From Mesostigma viride (lineage: Eukaryota > Streptophyta > Mesostigmatophyceae > Mesostigmatales > Mesostigmataceae): 64,000 nt of DNA. The translations under genes were made by a program, and so were the position numbers. The stretch covers positions 6,554,125-6,618,124 of the forward strand of contig RPFO01000156.1 of the NCBI GenBank assembly GCA_009746045.1, read 5' to 3'. Every line of letters starts with the position of its first letter. Position 1 is the first letter of the stretch. Below, piece after piece: positions 42,301 to 64,000 of this stretch. Under the pieces are notes generated by a model that searched no databases, was not told the DNA's origin, and was given only the letters and a program-made list of their open reading frames with translations.

Positions 42301-45300
42301 ATTATTCATCGCGGCCAAATTGACGTTGGATGAGACCCCCGTGCAAATCTGTACCAACAAAGGCAGCGAATTTGCAAATAGTGCAGATCTTGCTATGAAA
42401 CATCATAATAGAACATCACTTTTAACCATCGGCTTAATTTTTTCGCCTGTCGCCCGCCGGATTAGCCATATTTTAACGGAACGCACGTCGCCATGGCCAC
42501 CTCCGCACGGTGCGCGCACTGTGCACCACAATGTCAAAATAAGATCGCGTCGAATTGTGAAAGTTCAGACGGGTCAGTACTTATAGTAGAGATACGAAAT
42601 CTGTGGCTTCAAATCGTTGCCCTGTCGTTCTGGCATCCTAGCCGCGCAAAACGTAAAAAAAACGCGGAAAACACGGCATTATACGGTATTATACGGTATT
42701 ATACGTCATTATGCGCTAGAACGTATTACGTATGAAAAATCATACGCTAAAAGCCAGCGTATTACGTATTATACCGTATTATACCGTATTATACGGCGTA
42801 TGATCTCACACTGACGCCAGGGTGGACGAGGTGGCCGCAGTTTTGCCTCAGGAGATCGAGGGCAGTCGGGTTGTGTTCAACCTGCTGTGCAATACTGCGA
42901 TGAAGTCCTACGATCCGAAATTTTTTGAGGAACGGGTACCGGTACCGTATCTGGTTCTCCGGTACGCGGTGGTGGATGGGAACCACTACTTTAAGGGGTT
43001 AAAGTCGTTTCTCAGGGGGCCGGATGGCGGGTGGGGAGAGGTTCGGGCAATGATGTGCGAGGGTGGGGCGGAGTCCAATTTCGCAAATACTCCTAAGGAG
43101 GCGGAGCAAGCATTCCAGGACCTGTTGCGGAAATTCCGTGGTGGTTACATGGGTACGAACGTCATTCTTCTCAAGGGTGGCGACCTGCTCCCGTCGTGGA
43201 GTGAGCTGCGAAATCTACCTAAGGCAAAAGAAGATGTAAGCTATCTATTTTGGCAGGGTCTAGCTGCGGGTAGACCCTCGGAATTTTCGTGGTTGTTTTT
43301 TGTGTGCGCTTCAAGTTTTTTGCGAGGGTCTCGCTGCAGCTAGACCCTCTCCTTTTTTTTGTTGGAATTTTCGTTGCGTATTGTCGGCCGTTTCTTTTTC
43401 GAATTTTGTTAGGGTCTATCCGCAGCTATACCCCTCGCCTTTTATGACTGAGTTTTGTCGTTGCTCGCTCGATGTTAATTGATGTCGCAGGCGGTGCTGA
43501 CCGGCAAGCTGGAGAAGCTGTTCGACATCGCCAAGGGGGCGAATTCGGAGGACTTAGCCGTGGCGGATCGTACGCTGGGCCAGGCGTTGCTTGACGTGTG
43601 GAACTACAACAAGCTATATCTATACGGCAAAGTCACGCGTGGGAAGGGCCACTATATTGCGGATGGCCACTACACCAATCTGCTCACGTACATCCTCCCG
43701 GCTATGCGGCAAGCGGGGGGAAGGGAAGGGAATGTGGAGCCGGCAGCGGTGGATGTACACGAGGAGGAAGCAGAAGGAAAGAAAAAGCCGGCCCACAGCA
43801 TTGCTTCAGTGCATTCCGCTTACAGTCGCACGCTGGCCAACACGTTTCTCCGTCTGACACAGGAGCAGACTGATGATCCTGCCTCAACGAAACCCGCGCC
43901 TGAGGAGGTGATGATGCAAAGGTGCAAATTCGCCAATGCAGAGGGGGAGAAGAAAGGCCAGAAGGTCTCTTGGACTTCTTTCAGGAACTTGGCCAGCCTT
44001 CCTATGATGGACGCCGTGATCGATTGCATCATGAGCTGCCAGGTTGGACCGGAAAAGCTCACCAAGTTGGTGGAGATCGCCAAGGATGTGCTGGAGTGCC
44101 TGCGGCTGACCATTTGCGCCAGATTCAAGGAGGATGAGACGCTGGAAGCGCAATGCAAGGACGCAAAGGGCAAGGAGTTTGTGGCGTCTCATATTTTCGA
44201 ACTCGTCTTCAATCTCCATCCTCTCGCTCGGCCGGTCGGCAGGAAGGAGATTGTGGCCAGATACCGGGAATTTTGGGATGTGGCCGTCATCATAACGAGG
44301 AACATCGCCTACCTTCTTAAAGCCAAAAAACACGCCGCACATCTGAGGATTCCGAGAAAGGATATCAGTAATGGCAAGATCGACTTTCAGGAGATTCTGC
44401 TAAAAGAGAGCGAGGACAAGACGGTGGGTTTGGCACTTTTGGCTCCGGAAGCGTTCAGGAAGTACGCTCCAAAAGTTGGATTACTCGAAGGGGGGGTGAA
44501 GGAGGCGGCGATGAAGGGGCCGGTGAAGGGGCTGGAGAAGGGAAGGGAAGGGGAAGGAGACGGAGGCGAAGAAGGAGAAGGGGCGAAGGAGGAGGAGGAG
44601 TGGGACGTGAAGTATGAGTGGCAGAGTGTGGACTGGGGCCGTCGCCGGGTCTGGTTTTGCTGTCAGGAACTAGACGGTGATGATGATGACAAGTCGCTCG
44701 TCAAGCAGGTGGCAGGCGAGGTTGCCTCAGCTTCAGCCCGCCCCTTTCCCTTGGGCAGGTCCCTTCCGTGCCTGAGCCTGCTGAACTTGGCGAACATTTG
44801 GGGTGATAAGTGGAGTAACTTTCAGTCCAGGTGGTGGGCGTTCGGTCCTTGCCCGCCAGAATCGGACATTCCCCAACCGGGCGGGATGTACGATCATGTG
44901 CTGAAGGCTTGCGCCCACGAGTTTTTCTCCAGGTTCGAACCGATGGTGATCGTGTTTGGTACCGAGACGGAGATTAAGGGGTTTCAAGAGATAGTGGAAA
45001 GGATCGGGAAAGGGAGTGAATTGTGGGAGCGGCTTGAACAGGGGGAAGGTGATGGGGGGCCTAGGCTCGGAAGGGCGAAGAAGCGAAAAGCTTCCCACGA
45101 AGCTGGGGGATCGTCCGCCGTGGTGGAGAGGGATGACCAACAGTTGTTGGAGGGAGGGGATGGAGGGGATGGAGGTCCGGCAGGAGGGTCTAACCGCGGA
45201 GAGACCCCCGTCGAGGTCAGAACGCAGCAGGCCGAACAGATGACGGGGCCTGAAGGTGATTCGGATCCGCCTGCGGCGAAGAAGCCCGCTTCTCAAGTGA

Positions 45301-46667
45301 CTCGACGGGCAGTCGTGTCACTTGTTGAGGATGATGGAGGTGGGCCTTCCAAGCCTGCCGCGCCGCAGCCCGTTTTTCAGGTTCCGAAGAAGCAGCTTCG
45401 GGTTCCCCCGGCGACTCTGCCCACCCCGGCGCCTCTGCCCAGTTCTCAGGTACCGAAGAAGCAGCTTCGGGTTCCCCCGCCGACTCTGGCCATTTCTCAG
45501 GTACCGAAGAAGCAGCTTCGTAAGCCAGTTGTGGCAGTGGCTGATTCGGACGACGATGCTGAGGAGGAGGAGGAGGAGGAGGACGACGATGCTGAGGAGG
45601 AGGAGGGGGAGGAGGAGGAGGAGGAGGAGGAGGAGCAGCACGTTGCTACCAAGAAATCCGCCAAGGGTGGGAAGGCTGCGGAGCACGTTGCTTCCAAGAA
45701 ATCGGCCAAGGTGGGGAAGCCTCCCAAGCCTGCCCTGCCTCAGAAACGGCGTCGAAAAGCAGTTGTGCTTTCAGATTCGGACGATGAGGAGGAGAAGGAG
45801 GAGGAGGATGGCGGCGGAGAGGAGGAGGACGGGGGAAAGGAGCGCGTTGCTTCCAAGAAGTTACCCAAGACCGCGAAGACTGCCAAGGTTGCCGAGCCCG
45901 CCAAACCCGCCCCGGCGCCTGCCCCCCACCCCCAGACGGGGTCTACCTGCGAGCAGAGGTCGAAGGAAAAGGCCAAAAAGGGTAAGAAAAAATCTGCGAG
46001 TGAATTCTGGTATGTAGAGTGTTTTGATTTTTTACGGTTGGCAGTCCGATTTCTACTAACTCGATTTTAGTCATGCGTTGATGGCATGATCGGTTTGCTC
46101 GCAGGTAATGAGGATGTGGAGCAGTTACTTCGCTTGGCTAATGTGGCGGTGGGCTTCGGACCAGCGGCTGTACATGCTGACACTTCCGGACGGGAGGAGC
46201 CTAAGGGGGCGGAAGACAGTCAGGCGGGCGATGAGGATGATGACAAGCCCACGTTGGAAATGAGACTTATGGACGGGGAAATGGGGTTCGGAGCACCAGA
46301 GGCCTTTTGGTGTGATGGGTGGACTTTAGCCATTATGCAAGCAGGGAACAAGGATACGGCTACGCCAATGTATGCCAAGCTAGAAGACGTCATGCTTTAT
46401 GGGCAGGTGTCTGGATACGACACCAAGTGGAGGGACGTCGCATTTAAGTTTTTCGCTGAGGGGGAGAAGGGAGGGAAGTTGAAGAACAAGTTGTGGTGGA
46501 TGCCGCTGGACTACGCGATGAAGGTGGTAAAGCTGACGGATGGCAAGAGCTGGAAGGATGTGGAAGTCTGGGCGCCTGCAAAGGAGATCGATAAGAAGAG
46601 GAGGAACTCGAAAACGGAACAGCAGATCGCGGAAGCGAAATTACGGAAGAGGCCCTCGAAAGTGTGA
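36399..46667 (+). CDS. Very large unrecognised protein of the giant transposon (multi-exon)
   Basis: Exons 36399-37591, 37783-38829, 38937-38999, 39137-39199, 39324-39452, 39579-40121, 40311-43235 (interrupted by hAT element 3), 43491-45981 and 46105-46667 join in phase with GT-AG ends, about 2,400 residues. Exon 1 encodes Ser/Pro/Lys repeats (SRSPPRKSPSPPPKS), then a Glu/Lys/Arg-rich coiled coil. Exons 2, 7 and 8 look globular but match no family I know. Exon 8 ends with three QVPKKQLR repeats and long acidic runs, and the last exon contains DGWTLAIMQAG and a basic tail. The ATG at 36399 is in a different frame from the rest of exon 1. The frames meet at a C run near 36534-36540, so a one-base indel, assembly error or missed upstream exon is likely. 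A nuclear or DNA-associated role is only a guess from composition. Palindrome copies lie in several introns and one in exon 8 (45185-45209). Confidence 0.72.
41064..42813. mobile_element. hAT element 3 (non-autonomous), inserted in a coding exon
   Basis: The ends CAGAGTGAGATCGTACG (41064) and inverse ...GATCTCACACTG (to 42813) are flanked by ACGCCAGG on both sides (41056-41063 and 42814-42821). The outer parts match hAT element 2 closely, but the interior has no transposase. Within it, 41570-41650 carries a reversed LINE-type 3' tail (TTAATTAAT, then CCGTTGGGGAACCACGGAG). It splits exon 40311-43235 of the large gene. The flanking frame is continuous if one duplication copy is discounted. Confidence 0.93.
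43254..43433. repeat. Three CTGCAG-type palindromes in one intron
   Basis: The intron 43236-43490 holds copies at about 43254-43278, 43325-43349 and 43411-43433, that is, most of its length. Other introns of the gene hold single copies at about 37693, 39040, 39499 and 40144. Confidence 0.88.
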
Positions 46668-46888
46668 GGGAAAGTTAGCACTTGGACATGCGCTGGCAAT
46701 GCTCGTCCTATGGTTAATACAAAGGTTAGGATGATGTCGAGTCTCTCCACGTAAAATTTACATGAATTACTAACTTTCAAGCCTCTCGATGTGGAATGTA
46801 CGCTCAAATTGACATGAATTAAGCATTATGACACCAAATTAGCTCGAAAATACGCGATCGGACGCCAAATTCGCGCGAAAAAAAGATA

Positions 46889-46961
46889 TCGGACGATTGA
46901 AACTAGCGTTTTTTTCTTGCAAAATGCGCCAAAAATGACCCCATTCCGCGTGGGACCACCC
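46889..46961 (-). repeat. Right terminal inverted repeat of the giant transposon
   Basis: Inverse partner of 19147-19210. It is about 9-10 bp longer through an insertion (GGCGCATTTT on the minus strand). Confidence 0.95.
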
Positions 46962-47555
46962 GCCTTCTTGGTGAGATTAAGCTGGTCGCCCATCGCCTTC
47001 CCCGCGCGCGGGGTAAGGCCACCAGGGCGCCCCCGTTTCTTCTCATCTTGAAGAGCCCGGTGGACAAGCTTTCGTTTCTCAGACGCCGCAAGCGGCTCGA
47101 GAAGACGTACTCGATCCCTTCATCTTGAACGACGACTTTGAACACCCTGGCGCAGCAACAACGGCGACGCCAGAGATGCCATGCACCAGCTATAGCCTAG
47201 CCATGTATACCTTCCACCCCATATGTCATGCAGGCCTTCTAGGCCATCTCCCCAAGCGCCGGCCGCCCCATGCAAGCATGATCGGGATGCATGATCCATC
47301 ATGGTGGTGCAGGTGCAGACTGTGCACCCATGCAGAGCAGGTGACAGTTTACATCCTACAACTGCAGGTTGTAGCCCAGACTGTATTAAAAACCCATAGA
47401 TGCCCCTTTCTCAGGGCTATGTGTTACATATGCTCCCCACGGAGCTATGTATAATTAATCAATAGTTTGCGTGCATGCAAGATTAGCTCGAGACCTTACT
47501 TGAGGCCTACTATATTAACTTAGACTAGCTGTGGCCAATTCTGACGGCCATACGT

Positions 47556-47976
47556 ATCAAGGAGACATCAGACAACCAGCGCATGCCAGAAATCGGGAGA
47601 ATCCGGACCATGGTAGCTCGAGCCTGCCGTTATCTTGTACATATTGACGTCTTGACATGTGACGTACGGGAGAGTTCCACTATCTTAAGTTGGGGAGCGA
47701 TCGCAGCAATGGTGCTCACCACTAGACACTCCCGGCCAGTTAGGCTCGAAACACACGCCCTGATCAAGCATGCTGTTTCCGACCCCACCGTCTAGGTCAT
47801 ATAGTCGCTCTACACGTAAGCCAGCCATAATTTCAATGCACAAGGATACACATTTCCATCACCATTCATCTTCATCATCCTGAACGACTTGAACACGCGG
47901 ACAAGATAACGGCAGGCTCGAGCTACCATGGTCCGGATTCTCCCGATTTCTGGCCTGTGCTGGTTGTCTCCTTGAT
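47556..47976. mobile_element. TIR element with about 75-bp arms (421 bp)
   Basis: ATCAAGGAGACATCAGACAA ... GGGAGAATCCGGACCATGG ... GCCTGCCGTTATCTTGT on the left is mirrored at the right end (ACAAGATAACGGCAGGC ... GGTTGTCTCCTTGAT). The core matches the repeat at 6355-6655 and 8073-8300 in inverse. No coding capacity. I could not define a duplication. Confidence 0.85.
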
Positions 47977-48045
47977 CTTAAGTTGGGGATTTCAATGCTC
48001 TGAAGTCCCCCAATGGGGACATGAGACTAATTAACTAACATGTTA
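47977..48045 (+). repeat. LINE 3'-tail remnant
   Basis: TTTCAATGCTCTGAAGTCCC followed by CCAATGGGGACATGAGACT and AATTAACTAAC resembles the LINE terminus hairpin and tail. Confidence 0.55.
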
Positions 48046-50293
48046 GCAGTCAACATGCAGCCTTCATGGGGACAATGTTTTATCAGAAATCATGAGATGG
48101 ACATCTCGATGTCAAGGTTGGACATGTACCGCTTAACACATGAATGACGTGGGCAAGCGATCCCGGGTATTGGTGTGTTGCTAACGTCGTGCAAGGAGTA
48201 CTTATCTAGAGCTGTCCGATGGAGAACGAGGAGTTCAGCTGTCGCGAAAACTGGCTGTGTGGCTACTCGAGGAGCTAGTGCCAGTATGGATGGAGGACTG
48301 GGGATGTGGAAAGCGAGGCGCCGGGACAGGTGCATGGATCGAAAGGCTTACGCGTGCGGAGCAAGAGAGATAAATAAACCATGGACTGAATGGATTAAAG
48401 AAAAAAAAGAATGGAGACACAGGACATGAGTGCAACAATAATGATCAATAGAAAGTTGGGGTCATGGCTGGGATCTAGGCTGAGGCATAGGTATAAGCCT
48501 GATAAGGCAACGGCTTCAAGCTTACCCAGTTCTCAGTGCAAGTAGCCTGCATACCTACGGAATATACAGGCGATGTTGCACGACTGGACACATATCACAT
48601 TCATGCAATAGTTTGCATGTCATAGCCTAATGGCCACAGCTGTCATGCATGCATGCATGCCACTCCACGAACAGGGAAAGGCACCAGGAGGACACTACGT
48701 GAGATATCGGAAAAGCTGAAGGAAAAATCCACGACAGTTATCAATTTGCAACTTCCTGCTGCCCGCATGAAAGGTAGCCTGGCACAAAAATGCATCACTA
48801 GCTAGGCTCAAATGCATCTTTTTAGCAAAGTGGACTGGAAGGTAGCCTGGCTTGAGCGGGCAGGAATGGTTGCGTCCGTTCGCTAGGTTCCTCAGCTGCG
48901 TACTTGGCATGTTGCAATCGCAGTAAAAAACACATTGGTTGTGTTGCTCCGGCTAGGTGACATCCGGGCTCCCGCGGGCCCCAAATCGGTATGTCATGAG
49001 CAGCCCATGACATCTTGTCTCTATATTACCCAAGTAGCAATCTCCTTGACCACAAACCCGGACAGGAACCGCCATATAAAGCAATGTACCAACCATGCCG
49101 TGCCGCATCCGGGTAACTTGGCACGGTTCCACGAGCTTCTATCTGGAACCTAAATAGCGGACGTTCCCTGACCATCAAGGTCCGCCTTCGAAAGCCCCAC
49201 TACGAAATAGACCCACAGCACTAGCAGTTTCCGTCTTTTGGATGGGAATAATGGCTTCAAGCAAGCCTGACTGCGAGATCCGCAGCTGGTGGGCGAGCTT
49301 GAAGCGCATTGCAAGTTGCCGAAACACGTACCCAAATGTGTGTCAAAATGGAGCGTGTACATATATATAACAACATGCAAGCCCATCATGCCTCGCTTTC
49401 CTTTTCCTTTTCCTACACGCTACACTGACGCAACTTACACAAACTCGACTTGACCGAATGCGAAAAGGACACGCTAGAGTTTGCTTCTGGCAAGAGCCGA
49501 GGGCAATCCGCGTTTCAAGGTGCACTACACGCGCTCGTCTATTCCTAGGCGGATGCACGCCGCGCGCACTGGGCACTTGGACACAGGTCGCTTTCCCGCA
49601 ATTACTGGTACTTTTTGATTTTTTTTCAATGGCTCGCCCGGGGCTCGTTATCGAGACACGATAGCGAATTGATGGCAGTTGATCTTGATGGCCATGAAAA
49701 TTGAAATGGATGAAGTATTGGTATCTCTGATCTCATTATAATGTAGAACTGAACTCACTTCGCAAATTCGCACTGCTGAGATGCGTCCTGTCCTGCCTCC
49801 TGATCATGAATTTTATGTTGTTGTTGTTGTTGTTGTTGTTGTGTCCCACGCCGCACATGGGCACTGGGCAGCAGAGAATCTATGAATTTTTGTTGTACAG
49901 AATCTCTACAATGTAGAGATAGACGAAACTACATAGTGTAGTGACGGCGCAGCGGAAAAGTAAACCTGCTCGCTAGTACTTTCAGCCGTACACACCTGCC
50001 TCCCACTGCAGAACAGAACCAAGCTGAGTGCGAAACTTATTCCATCCCACGTCCCTACATTAACTTCATCGTCATCGTTTAACTTCACACTATTGACCCC
50101 AGCATCCTGGTGCCTGCGCTAGCTGCCCCGCCCGGCTGCAACGTGAACGCCATCATCGCGCGGAGCCGCTAAGGCAAAATGAATGTCACTATCCTGCTGT
50201 AGCGTCGTCGTGCGCAGGTGTTGCACGAGGGGGCCATAGGGGCAGATGAGACTCGAATACGTACATGATTATCTTGTTGGATAGGCCCCGGTC
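48046..50293. other. Intergenic region upstream of FtsHi, no gene seen
   Basis: No frame here shows a family I know. It contains a short ATGC run (about 48647-48660), a (TTG)n microsatellite at about 49817-49841 and mixed-composition sequence. The FtsHi promoter presumably lies in its last few hundred bases, but I see no clear TATA box. Confidence 0.5.
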
Positions 50294-62710
<12,417 letters not shown>

Positions 62711-64000
62711 GGGAGGGGGGGGTTCCTGTGAAGGGTTTCTGTGGCGGATGGCAGCCACAAGTGTGGCAGTTAGACGCCGAGTTACAGAGACGCGGATGCC
62801 AGTAGTGTGTGAGCCGAGGCTTACGGTCTTGAGGACCCCTTTTTTCCCTCCTTTCAATAGTTGCTCCAGTGTTGTGTGTTTCTGCCGCAGGTGGGGCTGT
62901 CGGTTGACTAGCGGCTAGGGGTTCATTACAATCTTTTTCCACCATGTTCCAACATGCAAGAGCGTGGGCGTTATATGTCGGTTCTCTAGCAGTGTCCAGG
63001 GCACTTCCGTAAAGTCTGCATTGCTGAGCAGTTTTCCATGCTGGTCCCAGTTAGTTCCTCATCCACCTAGTTGCGCATGAAACCTGCCAACTCTGATTGG
63101 GTTTCTGGTCACTAACCAGGAAAAAGGACCTAACTTCACATAAAACGAATAAAAGCTTACCAAATCCATGAGACAACAACAATCTCCCCGGGCAAGGCGA
63201 GTCCATGCTTTTTCTAATATCATTATTGAATCTCTCGCCGCAAGAAGTTGATGAATCCCCCCTGGTCGCTTGATGTCGGTGACCTGACGTGGCCGGCCCA
63301 GCAGTGCAGCAACGCCACGATCAGTGCATGGCCAGCCTCTCTGACTATGTATCCGCCACATGTGCACAAGAGAAGCGGCCCAGGTGTACTGCCGGGCCGG
63401 ACGGGGACCTTAACCCGTGTTTTTTTAATTAGAACGCGATATATCGCGTTGTAAGCTTTTTTTAGAACGCGTATAGCACCTAAGGAAAATTTTTTTTCAT
63501 GGTCATGTATATACTTTCCTAAAAGCCCATAAATCAAAGGATTTTTTGAGCTACTCAGACCTACAAAATGCTTATTCATTAGAGAGATACACTGGTTTGA
63601 ATACAGGGGGGTCTGACCATGACCGCGATTTCTTGACCCTAGGTCACAAGTCATGTGCTTATTCACAAATGGTTCATGAAAAAAATCTGGCTTCTTGCAC
63701 GAGCTATGGGCAACATATGCAGGCTCTGTGAAACAAAACTCAGGCCCATTGGGCCACTGGAGCTATTTTTCATTAGCATCACAATTACAACGCAGTACAA
63801 CGCAGTGGGAAACATGAGAGCCCTTGACAACATTACGCAACGACCCGAGCCCCATAAACGGGGCCATAGTGAGCTTGGAGGGTCAAAACGTTGAACATAG
63901 GCGTTGTATAAGTTATACAGCATCAAACATGCATCAAACATCATGACTGGATGACCTAATATGACTGAATCAGGCAGCCATAGCCAAAGCATCATCCACT
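62711..64000. other. Downstream of FtsHi, no gene seen
   Basis: After the stop at 62708-62710 the next 1.3 kb shows no frame with family resemblance. The 147-codon minus frame (63223-63666) and the others are unconvincing. Only minor repeats are visible (CATCAAACATGCATCAAACA near 63921). Confidence 0.45.

Larger units (their letters stand above)
19147..46961. mobile_element. Giant DNA transposon, 27.8 kb, TIRs and 4-bp TSD
   Basis: Left end GGGTGGTCCCACGCGGAATG (19147 on) is mirrored exactly at the right end (to 46961). After an indel the inverted match resumes with TTTTGCAAGAAAAAAACGCT and TTTCAATCGTCCGA, giving arms of 64 bp (19147-19210) and 73 bp (46889-46961). The flanks carry GCCT on both sides (19143-19146, 46962-46965). 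Removing the interval restores an element X sequence seen intact at 14991-15009. Contents: a DDE-type transposase gene, a large unrecognised gene, a possible small gene, two minisatellites and about 26 copies of a private palindrome. It was later entered by an LTR retrotransposon (26936-34589) and an hAT element (41064-42813). Without these it is about 18.4 kb. A 4-bp duplication, GGG termini and the transposase motifs suggest the Sola superfamily. That name is inference. Confidence 0.92.
15783..47455 (+). mobile_element. Element X copy split into three by two DNA transposons
   Basis: Three segments follow the fuller copy in order: 15783-16414, 18597-19146 and 46966-47455. The first gap is hAT element 2 and the second is the 27.8 kb transposon. 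At the second junction, left ...CGCATGGGCCT and right GCCTTCTTGGTGAG rejoin to CGCATGGGCCTTCTTGGTG, which is what the uninterrupted copy reads at 14991-15009. The last segment ends in the TGCTCCCCACGGAGC hairpin and an AT-rich tail. Confidence 0.88.

Noticed and set aside
19147-46961. Polinton or other virus-like giant element
   Set aside because: I found no protein-primed DNA polymerase, retroviral-type integrase, packaging ATPase or capsid-like frame belonging to the element itself, and its duplication is 4 bp rather than 6. The integrase present belongs to the later LTR insertion.
48090-49664. Several 60-84 codon frames on both strands
   Set aside because: No family resemblance, no consistent splice sites, and overlapping frames on opposite strands.

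Overview
This is a eukaryotic nuclear contig, most likely from a green alga. The host genes have GT-AG introns, and one of them is a plastid FtsHi-type (protease-dead FtsH) gene, a class typical of the green lineage. I cannot name the species from sequence alone.

Layout. 1-2606 (minus): the 5' exons of a ubiquitin-activating enzyme E1 (UBA1) gene, with introns full of tandem repeats. 3078-3860: a small terminal-inverted-repeat element between UBA1 and the next gene. 4627-5526 (plus): a complete intronless TIGR04282/DUF2064 glycosyltransferase-fold gene. 6.35-19.1 kb: a transposon graveyard of 5'-truncated LINEs, an ORF1-carrying LINE-like family (called element X here), and two hAT elements. 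Most insertions have readable target-site duplications (TSDs).

19147-46961 is the most unusual object: one very large DNA transposon (27.8 kb with its own insertions, about 18.4 kb without). It has 64-73 bp terminal inverted repeats starting GGGTGGTCCC and a 4-bp TSD (GCCT), and it sits in a copy of element X. It carries a three-exon DDE-type transposase gene (20855-24581, minus), a multi-exon gene for an unrecognised protein of about 2,400 residues (36399-46667, plus), a possible small gene near the left end, and two facing minisatellites. About 26 copies of a short palindrome centred on CTGCAG occur inside this element and I saw none elsewhere. Two later insertions lie within it: a whole-looking Ty1/copia-like LTR retrotransposon (26936-34589, TSD GGGGT) in a minisatellite, and a non-autonomous hAT element (41064-42813, TSD ACGCCAGG) in a coding exon of the large gene.

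46966-47455 is the rest of the interrupted element X, followed by another inverted-repeat element (47556-47976). 48.05-50.29 kb holds nothing I can identify. 50294-62710 (plus) is the FtsHi gene: ten exons with consistent phases and a protein of about 810 residues with intact Walker motifs but no HEXXH zinc site. Its third intron is a 3.1 kb array of about 174 copies of an 18-bp unit. The array begins at the first base of the 5' splice site and keeps the upstream exon's reading frame open. 62711-64000 shows no gene I can support.
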